DNA of 64,000 nucleotides from Gaetbulibacter_A sp043876815 (GTDB lineage Bacteria; Bacteroidota; Bacteroidia; Flavobacteriales; Flavobacteriaceae), in assembly GCF_043876815.1 (NCBI RefSeq), contig NZ_JBAWKA010000002.1, positions 124,001 through 188,000 of the forward strand. The letters are read 5' to 3'. This document shows positions 25,978 through 33,724 of this stretch, in pieces. The notes under the pieces were generated by a model. It worked only from the letters and a program-made list of their open reading frames with translations. It ran no database searches and was not told where the DNA came from. Made by a program: the position numbers and the translations under genes. Position 1 is the first letter of the stretch. The number at the start of each line of letters is the position of its first letter.

Positions 25978-26007
25978 TAAAAAAAAAGAGGCTTAAAAAG
26001 CCTCTTT
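25978..26007 (-). terminator. Rho-independent terminator of rpsO
   Basis: AAAGAGGC / GCCTCTTT arms with a 7-base loop, followed on the minus strand by a run of T. It lies directly after the rpsO stop. Confidence 0.85.
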
Positions 26008-26011
26008 CCTT

Positions 26012-26281
26012 TTATTTTCTTAAGTTCAATTCTTTTACTATCGCACGATATCTTAAGATATCTTTCTTAGTTAAGTAATCTAGTAAAGCACGACGCTTTC
26101 CTACCAAACTTACCAACGAACGCTCTGTATTAAAATCCTTTGGATTGTTTTTTAGGTGTGTTGTTAAGTGGTTAATTCTGTGCGTAAATAACGCGATCTG
26201 ACCTTCAGCTGAACCGGTATCGTTCTTTCCTTTACCGTGCTTTTCGAAAATCTTTTCTTTTACTTCTTTTGCTAAATACAT
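26012..26281 (-). CDS. rpsO: 30S ribosomal protein S15
   Basis: Full-length 89-residue S15, an early-binding protein of the central domain of 16S rRNA. Conserved features are TGSAEGQIALFTHRINHLTTHL, the HLKNNPKDFNTERSL stretch and RRALLDYLTKKD. The leader is about 50 bases and holds a small hairpin (26315-26331). It is followed by its own terminator, so co-transcription with pnp may be only partial. A promoter with both elements lies at 26337-26365. Confidence 0.98.
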   Translation of the reverse strand: MYLAKEVKEKIFEKHGKGKNDTGSAEGQIALFTHRINHLTTHLKNNPKDFNTERSLVSLVGKRRALLDYLTKKDILRYRAIVKELNLRK

Positions 26282-26314
26282 GCTAATATTGTTGTAAATG
26301 ATTGTTATGTATGT

Positions 26315-26331
26315 TGAAAGGCTTTCTTTCA
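26315..26331 (-). promoter_or_regulatory. Leader hairpin of rpsO
   Basis: TGAAAG / CTTTCA arms with a 5-base loop in the rpsO leader, 34 bases before the start. S15 autoregulates through leader structures in several bacteria; this one is a candidate only. Confidence 0.35.
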
Positions 26332-26336
26332 GGCGG

Positions 26337-26365
26337 CAAATATAGTAAATATTACTGATTTACAA
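26337..26365 (-). promoter_or_regulatory. Promoter of rpsO
   Basis: The minus strand shows TTG, 18 bases, then TATATTTG, matching the Bacteroidota -33/-7 consensus (spacing 1 short of the usual 19). Confidence 0.6.
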
Positions 26366-26409
26366 GCTAATCTGAAAAAACAATCTTTCTTTTAGGTCAG
26401 TTTTTCAAT

Positions 26410-27267
26410 TTATGCGCGTAACGGCTGGTTCGTGATGAGATCGATGTATTGATTAACCTTGTTTTTTAACTGCTTTCTATTCGTAATAAAATCCAGGAAA
26501 CCATGTTCCAGTAAGAACTCTGAGGTCTGGAAACCTTCCGGCAATTCTTTTCCGGTGGTGTCTTTTACCACACGCGGACCGGCAAAACCGATCAGGGCAC
26601 CTGGTTCGGCAATATTAATATCTCCTAACATGGCGAATGATGCTGTGGTTCCTCCTGTAGTAGGATCGGTACATAAAGAAATATATGGAATACCCTCCTC
26701 AGCTAATTGAGCTAATTTCACAGATGTTTTAGCCAATTGCATTAAGGATAATGCAGCTTCCATCATACGGGCACCACCTGATTTGGAGATGATCATAAAC
26801 GGAATTTTATTCTTTAGGGAGTAATCGGCAGCACGCGCAATTTTTTCACCCACAACACTACCCATAGAGCCACCAATAAAGGAGAAATCCATACAGGCTA
26901 TCACCAGATCTTTACCTTTCGATTTTCCAACGGCCGTTCTTACTGCATCTTTTAATTTTGTTTTTTCTTGAGCCGCTTTTAAACGATCGGGATATTTTTT
27001 GGTGTCTTCAAATTTTAATGGATCTTTAGATTCCATATTGGCATCTAATTCTTTGAACTCGTTGTTGTCAAATAAAATTTTAAAGTATTCTTTACTGCCT
27101 ATACGCACATGGTAGCCGTCCTCAGGACTTACATAAAAGTTTTTTTCTAACTCCTCTGCATCTACAATCTTGCCAGTCGGCGATTTGTACCAAAGGCCTT
27201 TAGGGGTATCCTTTTTTTCTTCGGTTGTGGTAGTAATTCCTTTTGTTTTTCTTTTAAACCAAGACAT
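26410..27267 (-). CDS. accD: Acetyl-CoA carboxylase carboxyltransferase subunit beta
   Basis: A 285-residue beta subunit of the carboxyltransferase that, with AccA, makes malonyl-CoA for fatty acid synthesis. The crotonase-like core is clear: MDFSFIGGSMGSVVGEK, SKSGGARMMEAALSLMQ, and PTTGGTTASFAMLGD, with GFAGPRVV near the C-terminus. The N-terminal zinc ribbon of E. coli AccD has lost its four Cys: the aligned positions are Ser29, Gly32, Ser47 and Asp50. It therefore probably folds without zinc. It lies upstream of rpsO and downstream of fbaA on the minus strand, separated from fbaA by a terminator and a structured repeat. Confidence 0.96.
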   Translation of the reverse strand: MSWFKRKTKGITTTTEEKKDTPKGLWYKSPTGKIVDAEELEKNFYVSPEDGYHVRIGSKEYFKILFDNNEFKELDANMESKDPLKFEDTKKYPDRLKAAQEKTKLKDAVRTAVGKSKGKDLVIACMDFSFIGGSMGSVVGEKIARAADYSLKNKIPFMIISKSGGARMMEAALSLMQLAKTSVKLAQLAEEGIPYISLCTDPTTGGTTASFAMLGDINIAEPGALIGFAGPRVVKDTTGKELPEGFQTSEFLLEHGFLDFITNRKQLKNKVNQYIDLITNQPLRA

Positions 27268-27310
27268 ACAATTTACTTTTAGTTGTGGTTACTTTAAACG
27301 CTTCTCAATC

Positions 27311-27405
27311 GCGTTAAGGATTGCAGCGATACCCTTTTTTAAAAAGGTAAAGCGGAAAGCCTGACAGCAAAATTAAAGTTTTATTTTAATTTTGGGGTAA
27401 CGCCC
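27311..27405 (+). repeat. Dispersed structured repeat, copy 2
   Basis: Starts GCGTTAAGGATTGCAGC, contains GCGGAAAGCCTGAC and ends GGGTAACGCCC. Outer GCGTT/AACGC pair again. Arm 1 is ACCTTTTT/AAAAAGGT-like; arm 2 is a perfect CAAAATTAAA/TTTAATTTTG hairpin. It lies between the accD start and the fbaA stop, antisense to both genes. Confidence 0.75.
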
Positions 27406-27427
27406 AACGACTTTTTATTATAAACAA

Positions 27428-27450
27428 AAATCCCGCCTCAGGCGGGATTT
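27428..27450 (-). terminator. Terminator of fbaA
   Basis: AAATCCCGCC / GGCGGGATTT arms with a 3-base loop, about 25 bases beyond the fbaA stop; T-rich flanks on both strands. Confidence 0.85.
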
Positions 27451-27473
27451 AATTTTCTAACGGTTTTAACTTG

Positions 27474-28541
27474 TTATAAAGTATTTACGTTATTAAGGTC
27501 TTCAAAGGCCTTTTTTAAACGCGCTACAAAAGTTTTTTCCCCTTCGCGTAACCATACACGTGGATCGTAATATTTTTTATTCGGTGAATCGTCACCTTCC
27601 GGATTGCCAATTTGTGATTTTAAATATTCGGCTTTATCATTCATATAATCGCGAATACCAGTCATGAAAGCATACTGAAGATCAGTATCGATGTTCATTT
27701 TGATCACACCGTAACCGATGGCTTCACGAATCTCTTCAACGCTGGATCCAGAACCACCATGAAATACAAAGTCGATATGATTGTGCTCCACACCATATTT
27801 TTCAGTGATATATTCTTGTGAGTTTTTCAGAATCTTTGGCGTTAATTTTACGTTTCCGGGTTTGTAAACACCATGTACATTTCCAAATGCAGCAGCAATT
27901 GTGAATTGCGGACTAACCTTGCTTAATTCTTCGTAAGCATAAGCAACTTCTTCTGGTTGTGTATATAACTTAGAATCGTCTACATCTGAATTATCTACAC
28001 CATCTTCTTCACCACCTGTAATACCTAACTCGATCTCTAAGGTCATGCCCATTTTACTCATACGCTCTAAGTATGTTTTGCAAATTTCGATATTCTCTTC
28101 AAGGGGTTCTTCAGATAGATCGATCATATGCGAACTGAATAATGATTTCCCGGTTTCGGCGAAGTGTTTTTCACTGGCATCCAGTAAACCATCGATCCAT
28201 GGTAATAGTTTTTTAGCGCAGTGGTCGGTATGTAAAATTACCGGAACACCATAAGCTTCAGCTAAGGTATGTACGTGTTTGGCACCTGCAACAGCACCTG
28301 CAATAGCGGCTTTTTGGCCGTCGTTACCTAAGCCTTTACCGGCATTGAACTGTGCGCCACCATTTGAAAATTGAATAATTACGGGGGCGTTTAAATCTCT
28401 GGCTGTTTCAAGCACGCCATTGATCGTATCTGATCCTATAACATTTACTGCCGGAAGTGCAAAACTATTTGCTTTGGCATAATCGAAAATAGCCTGAACT
28501 TCTTTGCCTGTTGCAACGCCTGGTTTTATATTGTGTCCCAT
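27474..28541 (-). CDS. fbaA: Class II fructose-bisphosphate aldolase
   Basis: A 355-residue zinc aldolase splitting fructose 1,6-bisphosphate in glycolysis and forming it in gluconeogenesis. Signature motifs are VILHTDHCAKKLLPW (zinc ligand His and Asp), EIELGITGGEEDGVDN, AAAFGNVHGVYKPGN and FHGGSGSS (phosphate and zinc binding). The length and the insert types match the class IIA E. coli-like form. It has a candidate -7 box 31 bases upstream and ends in a strong hairpin terminator, so it is probably a single-gene unit. Confidence 0.97.
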   Translation of the reverse strand: MGHNIKPGVATGKEVQAIFDYAKANSFALPAVNVIGSDTINGVLETARDLNAPVIIQFSNGGAQFNAGKGLGNDGQKAAIAGAVAGAKHVHTLAEAYGVPVILHTDHCAKKLLPWIDGLLDASEKHFAETGKSLFSSHMIDLSEEPLEENIEICKTYLERMSKMGMTLEIELGITGGEEDGVDNSDVDDSKLYTQPEEVAYAYEELSKVSPQFTIAAAFGNVHGVYKPGNVKLTPKILKNSQEYITEKYGVEHNHIDFVFHGGSGSSVEEIREAIGYGVIKMNIDTDLQYAFMTGIRDYMNDKAEYLKSQIGNPEGDDSPNKKYYDPRVWLREGEKTFVARLKKAFEDLNNVNTL

Positions 28542-28571
28542 GTTTAAAGTTTGATTTTTTTATTGAGTTAT

Positions 28572-28579
28572 CAAAAGTA
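28572..28579 (-). promoter_or_regulatory. -7 box (TACTTTTG) of fbaA
   Basis: The minus strand reads TACTTTTG (consensus TAnnTTTG), 30 bases before the start. No clear -33. Confidence 0.45.
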
Positions 28580-28669
28580 ATTAATTTTTAAATAAATACC
28601 TGTTCTTTTGTGCTTTGAAAGCACTAAAAGATACTAAAACGTTATAGTTTTATACCTTTAAAAAAGGCC

Positions 28670-31201
28670 TTAGAACGGATAATTTATACCAATATTATAG
28701 GTGGCATTTTTAAAGTTGTATTCGTTAAACCAACGACCGCTTGAATCTGAGGCTGGATTGTGGGTTTTAAACCCAACATCGAATCTGAAAACGAAAAAGC
28801 TTAAATCATAACGCAAACCAAATCCTGATCCCACAGCAAGATCTTCCAAAGAGCTAAAGCCATTGAAGGTAGCAGCCGGGTCTGTAATATTGTCAAAAAC
28901 ATTCCAGATATTACCAACATCAACAAAAATAGCACCATTAAGATTTTCAAAAAGATTAAAGCGTTGCTCGATATTAAAGGCAATTTTAAAGTTAGCCTCG
29001 TTGAACTCATTGGTAGACTGAGAACGTCCAGGGCCAAGGCTATAGGCCGTCCAGGCACGGTTGTCGTTTGGGCCTCCTGCGAAGAAACTTTTTGCAAATG
29101 GAATGTTAGCCGAGTTCCCGTACGGAATGGCAATACCTGCAAAACTGCGGAAAGCCAAAACATTTTTTTTGCCCAGATCAAAATGTTTGATATAATCTAA
29201 TTCTACTTTTGTGTATTGCGAGTAAGCAACGTTAAAAAGTTCGTAACGCCCATTATCATCTTTAGGTAAGCCAAAAAGCTTGGAAGCACTGGCTAATAAA
29301 TTTCCGGCGAGTTCTAATTTGAATCTGAAAATAGAGAAATCTTCATCAAAAAGATTGGTTCGTTCATCATTTACAAAACTGAAGCCCGAAGATAGGATCA
29401 GGTTGTTTTCTGTTAGTCTATTTTTCCGCTCGTTGATAATATTAATAGTTTGGCGTTGTGTGGTTGAGATTTCCTGTGGTGGATTTTCATCCAGAGCATA
29501 ATTAATAAAAGCGTTCGCTCCTGAAGGAATACTAAGGTTTTCACCACGTGGAATATAATTTACATCTTGAGCAATGTCATTTAAGAGTTTGAAAGAGTTT
29601 TGATAGACTCCAAAGTAATTCTCAATATTTAAATTCCTAACGTATTGAATGTTGAAAAGATCGAATTTATTGGTAACCTTATCATTTGGAAACCAGTTAT
29701 AATTAAACGTGCCGCTTAGGGTTTGTTTATCCAGTCCTATGTTTGTTTGACTAGAGGCAGCCAAACTGATCCGTGTGCTGGGCGACATATATTTTGGGAT
29801 GATCCCTTCGGTATAAAAAGGTGAAAACAGTCGTGGTATGGTTAATTTTAAATCCAGACCATATTCTTTAATATCGAAAAAGGGGTCGGAGGTATTATTC
29901 TTATCCCTTGAGGAACCAATCGATCCGAAAGCTGAGATCTGAAAGGTTTCCGCACCTCTGAAAATATTACGAATAAGAACACTCGGATTTAGGGAGAGGC
30001 CTACGGTTTGAATGTTACTCTGCGATATATCCGTACTAAAACCCAAACTGAATTTCTTCAGAGGCGTAAGTTTTATAGTATCAGACAGTGTACGATCCTC
30101 CTCGTTCTCGTAATACTGGATATTTGGGTATTTGAATGTACGAAGCTCACTGATATATCGATAGGTACGTGTTCTGTCGATATCACGAAAAATACGATTA
30201 GGTGTTATAAAAACGGCATCAGTTATAGCCTTCGGCCGATAACGCATTTTTCCATAGCTGTACAAATTGAAACCGGCATAACGAATAGAATCCTGAAAGG
30301 GCTTGTTCCGATCTTCAAAAGTATAATCAGTGATAATATTAACATCGCTTATTTCATATACTTTGAAAGGTTGACGCGTGATATTCTCACCGTCTTTTCG
30401 GATTTCTCTGTTTTGAATTTTTAAACCGACATTTACCTTTTTATTGGTACCAATGGTATCCATTTCAAAGGTTATATAATCCTGGCTAAAGTGATATAAG
30501 CCCGAATTTCTCATCTTGATCGCAATACGTTCACGCTCAGCCTCAAAATTTGAAGTGCGGTATTGCTGCCCGCTATAAATTAAGGCCTCCTCTTTATTTT
30601 TTTGATAAATGGTGTCTATAATAGGGGTTCTTATTTCTCGGTATATCGAATCAATTATAAAGGCTGGTCCCGATTCGATATTATATTCTACGGCAGCGCG
30701 TTTTTTATCTGTTTTTGTGATGTTGTAACCCGAAACCACATCAAACCAACCGTTATTAATGTAGTAACTATTGATGCGACTCAGGCTTTTGTCGGCCCTG
30801 CTTTCATCTAAAATTACAGGAGCTTCACCTGTTTTCTTGAACCAATTATTTAATCCCCGTCGGGAATCCATGTATTTGTCGAGTTGTTTTTTAGATAACC
30901 ACTTTTCGAGGCGCTCCCTTTTTTTTGGTTTAGCGGTTATATTGCTCTTTATAATAGAGTCGATGTTTGGACGTGCCAAATTATAAAAGTACAACCGCAA
31001 CGGAATACCTGCTAGTTTTTTATTGGCCTGTTGATATAATAAGTTGTTTAGGGTTTCAGAATTATCTTTTTTACCATTTACATTGATGGTATTTTTGGTA
31101 AGTAAATACTCATTATCCGATACTCGTTTTACCGCATCACAGCCTGTAAAGCTATGCAGGACTAGCGCTGACAACAGTATTCTCAAGGATAAGTTCTTCA
31201 A
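28670..31201 (-). CDS. tamL: TamL-type BamA/TamA-family outer membrane lipoprotein
   Basis: An 843-residue Omp85-family protein. The signal peptide has a lipobox (FTGC, Cys21), a feature of the TamL variants in Bacteroidota. POTRA-like repeats occupy about 25-380, and the C-terminal half is a 16-strand-type barrel with the conserved FFAGGPNDNRAW motif and the closing GLRYDLSFFVFRFDVGF…YNIGINYPF strands. It probably inserts or moves lipids and proteins for outer membrane assembly. No tamB-like gene is adjacent. It is divergent from a TrmH-type methylase gene. Being part of the BAM complex itself is less likely because of the lipobox. Confidence 0.88.
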   Translation of the reverse strand: MKNLSLRILLSALVLHSFTGCDAVKRVSDNEYLLTKNTINVNGKKDNSETLNNLLYQQANKKLAGIPLRLYFYNLARPNIDSIIKSNITAKPKKRERLEKWLSKKQLDKYMDSRRGLNNWFKKTGEAPVILDESRADKSLSRINSYYINNGWFDVVSGYNITKTDKKRAAVEYNIESGPAFIIDSIYREIRTPIIDTIYQKNKEEALIYSGQQYRTSNFEAERERIAIKMRNSGLYHFSQDYITFEMDTIGTNKKVNVGLKIQNREIRKDGENITRQPFKVYEISDVNIITDYTFEDRNKPFQDSIRYAGFNLYSYGKMRYRPKAITDAVFITPNRIFRDIDRTRTYRYISELRTFKYPNIQYYENEEDRTLSDTIKLTPLKKFSLGFSTDISQSNIQTVGLSLNPSVLIRNIFRGAETFQISAFGSIGSSRDKNNTSDPFFDIKEYGLDLKLTIPRLFSPFYTEGIIPKYMSPSTRISLAASSQTNIGLDKQTLSGTFNYNWFPNDKVTNKFDLFNIQYVRNLNIENYFGVYQNSFKLLNDIAQDVNYIPRGENLSIPSGANAFINYALDENPPQEISTTQRQTINIINERKNRLTENNLILSSGFSFVNDERTNLFDEDFSIFRFKLELAGNLLASASKLFGLPKDDNGRYELFNVAYSQYTKVELDYIKHFDLGKKNVLAFRSFAGIAIPYGNSANIPFAKSFFAGGPNDNRAWTAYSLGPGRSQSTNEFNEANFKIAFNIEQRFNLFENLNGAIFVDVGNIWNVFDNITDPAATFNGFSSLEDLAVGSGFGLRYDLSFFVFRFDVGFKTHNPASDSSGRWFNEYNFKNATYNIGINYPF

Positions 31202-31273
31202 ATGATTATTTTTAGTTTGTTTGGTTCGAACAATTTCTTGTTATTAACCTCTCGAAATCTTATTTTATTATGC

Positions 31274-31281
31274 CAAAAATA
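31274..31281 (-). promoter_or_regulatory. -7 box (TATTTTTG) of tamL
   Basis: The minus strand reads TATTTTTG, about 70 bases before the tamL start. No -33 match. Confidence 0.4.
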
Positions 31282-31388
31282 CATTATTTCAACCTAATAT
31301 TATCGTTAATTAATTTCGATTAAAGCCAATAATACTAATATTTTTTCTTTTTCTTTATAAATTATAAATTCATTCGGATCGCTGCCTT

Positions 31389-32117
31389 ATGCTGTCAAAA
31401 AATCAAATCAAACAGATTACGCGTTTAAAACAAAAGAAATACAGAATTCAGGACCAGTTATTTGTTGTTGAAGGGCTGAAAACCATTGAGGAGCTTTTGC
31501 ACTCCAACATGAAATTACAATCCGTTTATACCACAGAACCCTTCAATCTTGATGCCAAAAAGGAAATTTTAATTTCTGAAAGTGATTTGAAACGGATTAG
31601 TTTTTTAAAAACACCCAATAAGGCCTTAGCAGTGTTTGAAATTCCAGAATCAAAACCGGTTGTAATGAACCAACTGATCGTGGCTCTGGACGACGTTCGT
31701 GATCCTGGTAACCTAGGGACAATTATTCGATTGTGTGATTGGTTTGGTATTTCAGATCTGGTCTGTAGCTTGGAAACCGCCGACTGTTATAACCCGAAGG
31801 TTGTCCAGGCCACTATGGGATCTATAGCGCGGGTAAATATCAGTTATTTAGATTTGGCCGACTTCATCGGTAACCAAGACACAACGGTTTTTGGTGCATT
31901 TATGGATGGCGAAAATTTATATCAAGCTACCTTGCCTGATCGTGGTATTCTGCTTATGGGAAATGAGGCCAACGGGATATCAGATAAGATCCAAGCGCTG
32001 GTGACGCACAAAATTGCTATTCCAAGATTTGGTAATCTTCAGGAGACTGAAAGTTTAAATGTGGCCATGGCTACCGGAATCTTATTGAGTGAATTCAAGC
32101 GCCGAACTATCCTATGA
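31389..32117 (+). CDS. RNA 2'-O-methyltransferase, TrmH/SpoU family
   Basis: A 242-residue SPOUT methylase. It has an N-terminal substrate-binding domain (ITRLKQKKYRIQDQLFVVEG) and then the three knot motifs: ALDDVRDPGNLGTIIR with the catalytic Arg, LLMGNEANGIS, and IPRFGNLQETESLNVAMATGILL. It should methylate a ribose 2'-OH in rRNA or tRNA using S-adenosylmethionine; which site is unknown. It is divergent from tamL and convergent with porT. Confidence 0.92.
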   Translation: MLSKNQIKQITRLKQKKYRIQDQLFVVEGLKTIEELLHSNMKLQSVYTTEPFNLDAKKEILISESDLKRISFLKTPNKALAVFEIPESKPVVMNQLIVALDDVRDPGNLGTIIRLCDWFGISDLVCSLETADCYNPKVVQATMGSIARVNISYLDLADFIGNQDTTVFGAFMDGENLYQATLPDRGILLMGNEANGISDKIQALVTHKIAIPRFGNLQETESLNVAMATGILLSEFKRRTIL

Positions 32118-32136
32118 TAAGCTAATTATCTAAACT

Positions 32137-32862
32137 TTATTGGAAGGTGAAATTAAGAAATACGCCTCGTGTTTTCATACTGTTAACGTTACCCGTCCAA
32201 GGACTATTTTCAAAGTTATCACGAATAAGTTCATCGTTAATAGCAAAAACACCGCGTATGGATGGTGTAAACTTAAAGTTGAATAAATATAAATCGATCC
32301 CAAAGCCAAGTTCATAAAATATGGGGTTACTCTCCATACGGAACTGTCCATTTCGGTTATCGTCAGGATTCTTTTCATTACTCGATAAATTAATAGCCGT
32401 CGAAAAGCCTCCAACAATAAATGGTTTGAAATTGTTGATACGTTTTGTTGATATTTTTACTAAAAGCGGAATGTGAATATAAGTTGATTTTATTTGACGC
32501 TCAAGATCACTATCAGACTCGGTTCCATCAAAATAAGATCTGCTATAGTGCAACTCTCTGGTGGTTAATATTAAACCGGGCTCTAGGCGCAAATCGATAA
32601 AACTATTTACCCGAAGATTTCCAATAAGGCCTACACTAAAACCGGGACTTCGTTTTACATAAATATCACGTAAATCCTGATTGTAATCAAAATTGAAATC
32701 CATAAAATTGATACCTAAAAAATAACCCCAACGCAGGAGGTCAAAATCGGTCGATCCACGACCTTGATTGGCATCATACTCTACCTTTTCTTTACTGAAC
32801 AGTTGAGCATCTGCTGTTTGCATTACAAAAAGGGTACAAAAAACAAGTAAAACGTTCTTCAT
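32137..32862 (-). CDS. porT: PorT family type IX secretion system protein
   Basis: A 241-residue outer membrane beta-barrel protein. The signal peptide ends at QTADA-Q. The mature protein has PorT hallmarks: DFDLLRWGYFLGINFMDFN near the start, SPGFSVGLIGNLRVN, and alternating strands to the aromatic-ended GVFLNFTFQ. PorT is required for type IX secretion and gliding-type surface protein export in Bacteroidota. It begins 3 bases after the ubiE stop, so both form one operon, an order I recall from related genomes. Confidence 0.88.
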   Translation of the reverse strand: MKNVLLVFCTLFVMQTADAQLFSKEKVEYDANQGRGSTDFDLLRWGYFLGINFMDFNFDYNQDLRDIYVKRSPGFSVGLIGNLRVNSFIDLRLEPGLILTTRELHYSRSYFDGTESDSDLERQIKSTYIHIPLLVKISTKRINNFKPFIVGGFSTAINLSSNEKNPDDNRNGQFRMESNPIFYELGFGIDLYLFNFKFTPSIRGVFAINDELIRDNFENSPWTGNVNSMKTRGVFLNFTFQ

Positions 32863-32865
32863 GAT

Positions 32866-33591
32866 TTATTTGGACGATTTATAAATTGTAGCTACACCAA
32901 AGGTCTGAGGGAAATCTTCAACATTAATAAACCCGATTTTTCGTAAAATATTGTTCAAAGCCTCTCCATAGGGAAATACAGAAGCAGATTCCGATAAATA
33001 TTGATAAGCACTTTTATCCTTTGAAAAAATACGGCCAATAAGTGGTAAAATGGTTTTGGAGTAAAATTGATAACCTTGTTTGTATGGCGTCTTTGCTGGT
33101 ACTGAGGTCTCTAGTATAACAAACGTGCCACCCGGTTTAAGAACTCTGTAGATGTCCTTTAAGCCCTGTTCCAGATCCTCAAAATTTCGCACACCAAAGG
33201 CTACTGTAATAGCATCAAAACTATTTGCTTCAAAAGGCATTTGTTCACTATCTCCTAGAACCATTTCAATTTTTTGGTCTAAGCCACGATGTTTAATTTT
33301 CGATTTGCCAATCTCAAGCATACCGCTACTAATGTCTAACCCAACAATTTTAGAAGCGCCTGTTTTTGCAAGATTAATAGCCAAATCACCTGTTCCCGTA
33401 GCAATATCTAAAATGTTTTCAGGTTCAGTTTTAGCTACCATATCTACCACTTTATTACGCCATTTCACATCTATTCCAAAGGAAATTACGCGATTTAAAC
33501 CGTCGTATTCTTTAGAAATGGTATCAAACATGGCGGTAACTTGGGCTTTCTTTCCTAAGGTGCTGTTTTTGTAAGGTTTAACTTTTGACAA
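32866..33591 (-). CDS. ubiE: Demethylmenaquinone methyltransferase UbiE/MenG
   Basis: A 241-residue class I SAM methyltransferase. It shows the UbiE signatures YDGLNRVISFGIDVKWR at the N-terminus, SAM motif ILDIATGTGDLA, VGLDISSGMLE, and the central FDAITVAFGVRNF, ending with RVLKPGGTFVILE. It performs the last C-methylation of menaquinone, the quinone used by the NQR complex encoded further on. A full -33/-7 promoter lies at 33609-33638, with a leader of roughly 10 bases, and porT follows directly. Confidence 0.96.
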   Translation of the reverse strand: MSKVKPYKNSTLGKKAQVTAMFDTISKEYDGLNRVISFGIDVKWRNKVVDMVAKTEPENILDIATGTGDLAINLAKTGASKIVGLDISSGMLEIGKSKIKHRGLDQKIEMVLGDSEQMPFEANSFDAITVAFGVRNFEDLEQGLKDIYRVLKPGGTFVILETSVPAKTPYKQGYQFYSKTILPLIGRIFSKDKSAYQYLSESASVFPYGEALNNILRKIGFINVEDFPQTFGVATIYKSSK

Positions 33592-33608
33592 AATGTAAAA
33601 ATTTTTGG

Positions 33609-33638
33609 CAAAGATAATCTTAAAAATTCAAGAGCCAA
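33609..33638 (-). promoter_or_regulatory. Promoter of ubiE-porT
   Basis: The minus strand reads TTG, 19 bases, TATCTTTG: a textbook Bacteroidota -33/-7 pair, ending 17 bases before the ubiE ATG. Confidence 0.75.
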
Positions 33639-33691
33639 TAATTCACAAGCGATAATATTTGATTAGAAATATTCTGAAATTAATTTTATAC

Positions 33692-33699
33692 TATCTTTG
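33692..33699 (+). promoter_or_regulatory. -7 box (TATCTTTG) of trkA-trkH
   Basis: Perfect TAnnTTTG, 25 bases before the ATG at 33725. It lies downstream of the alternative upstream ATG at 33659, supporting the later start. Confidence 0.6.
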
Positions 33700-33724
33700 T
33701 GAGACCTTATATCAACAGAAACAA

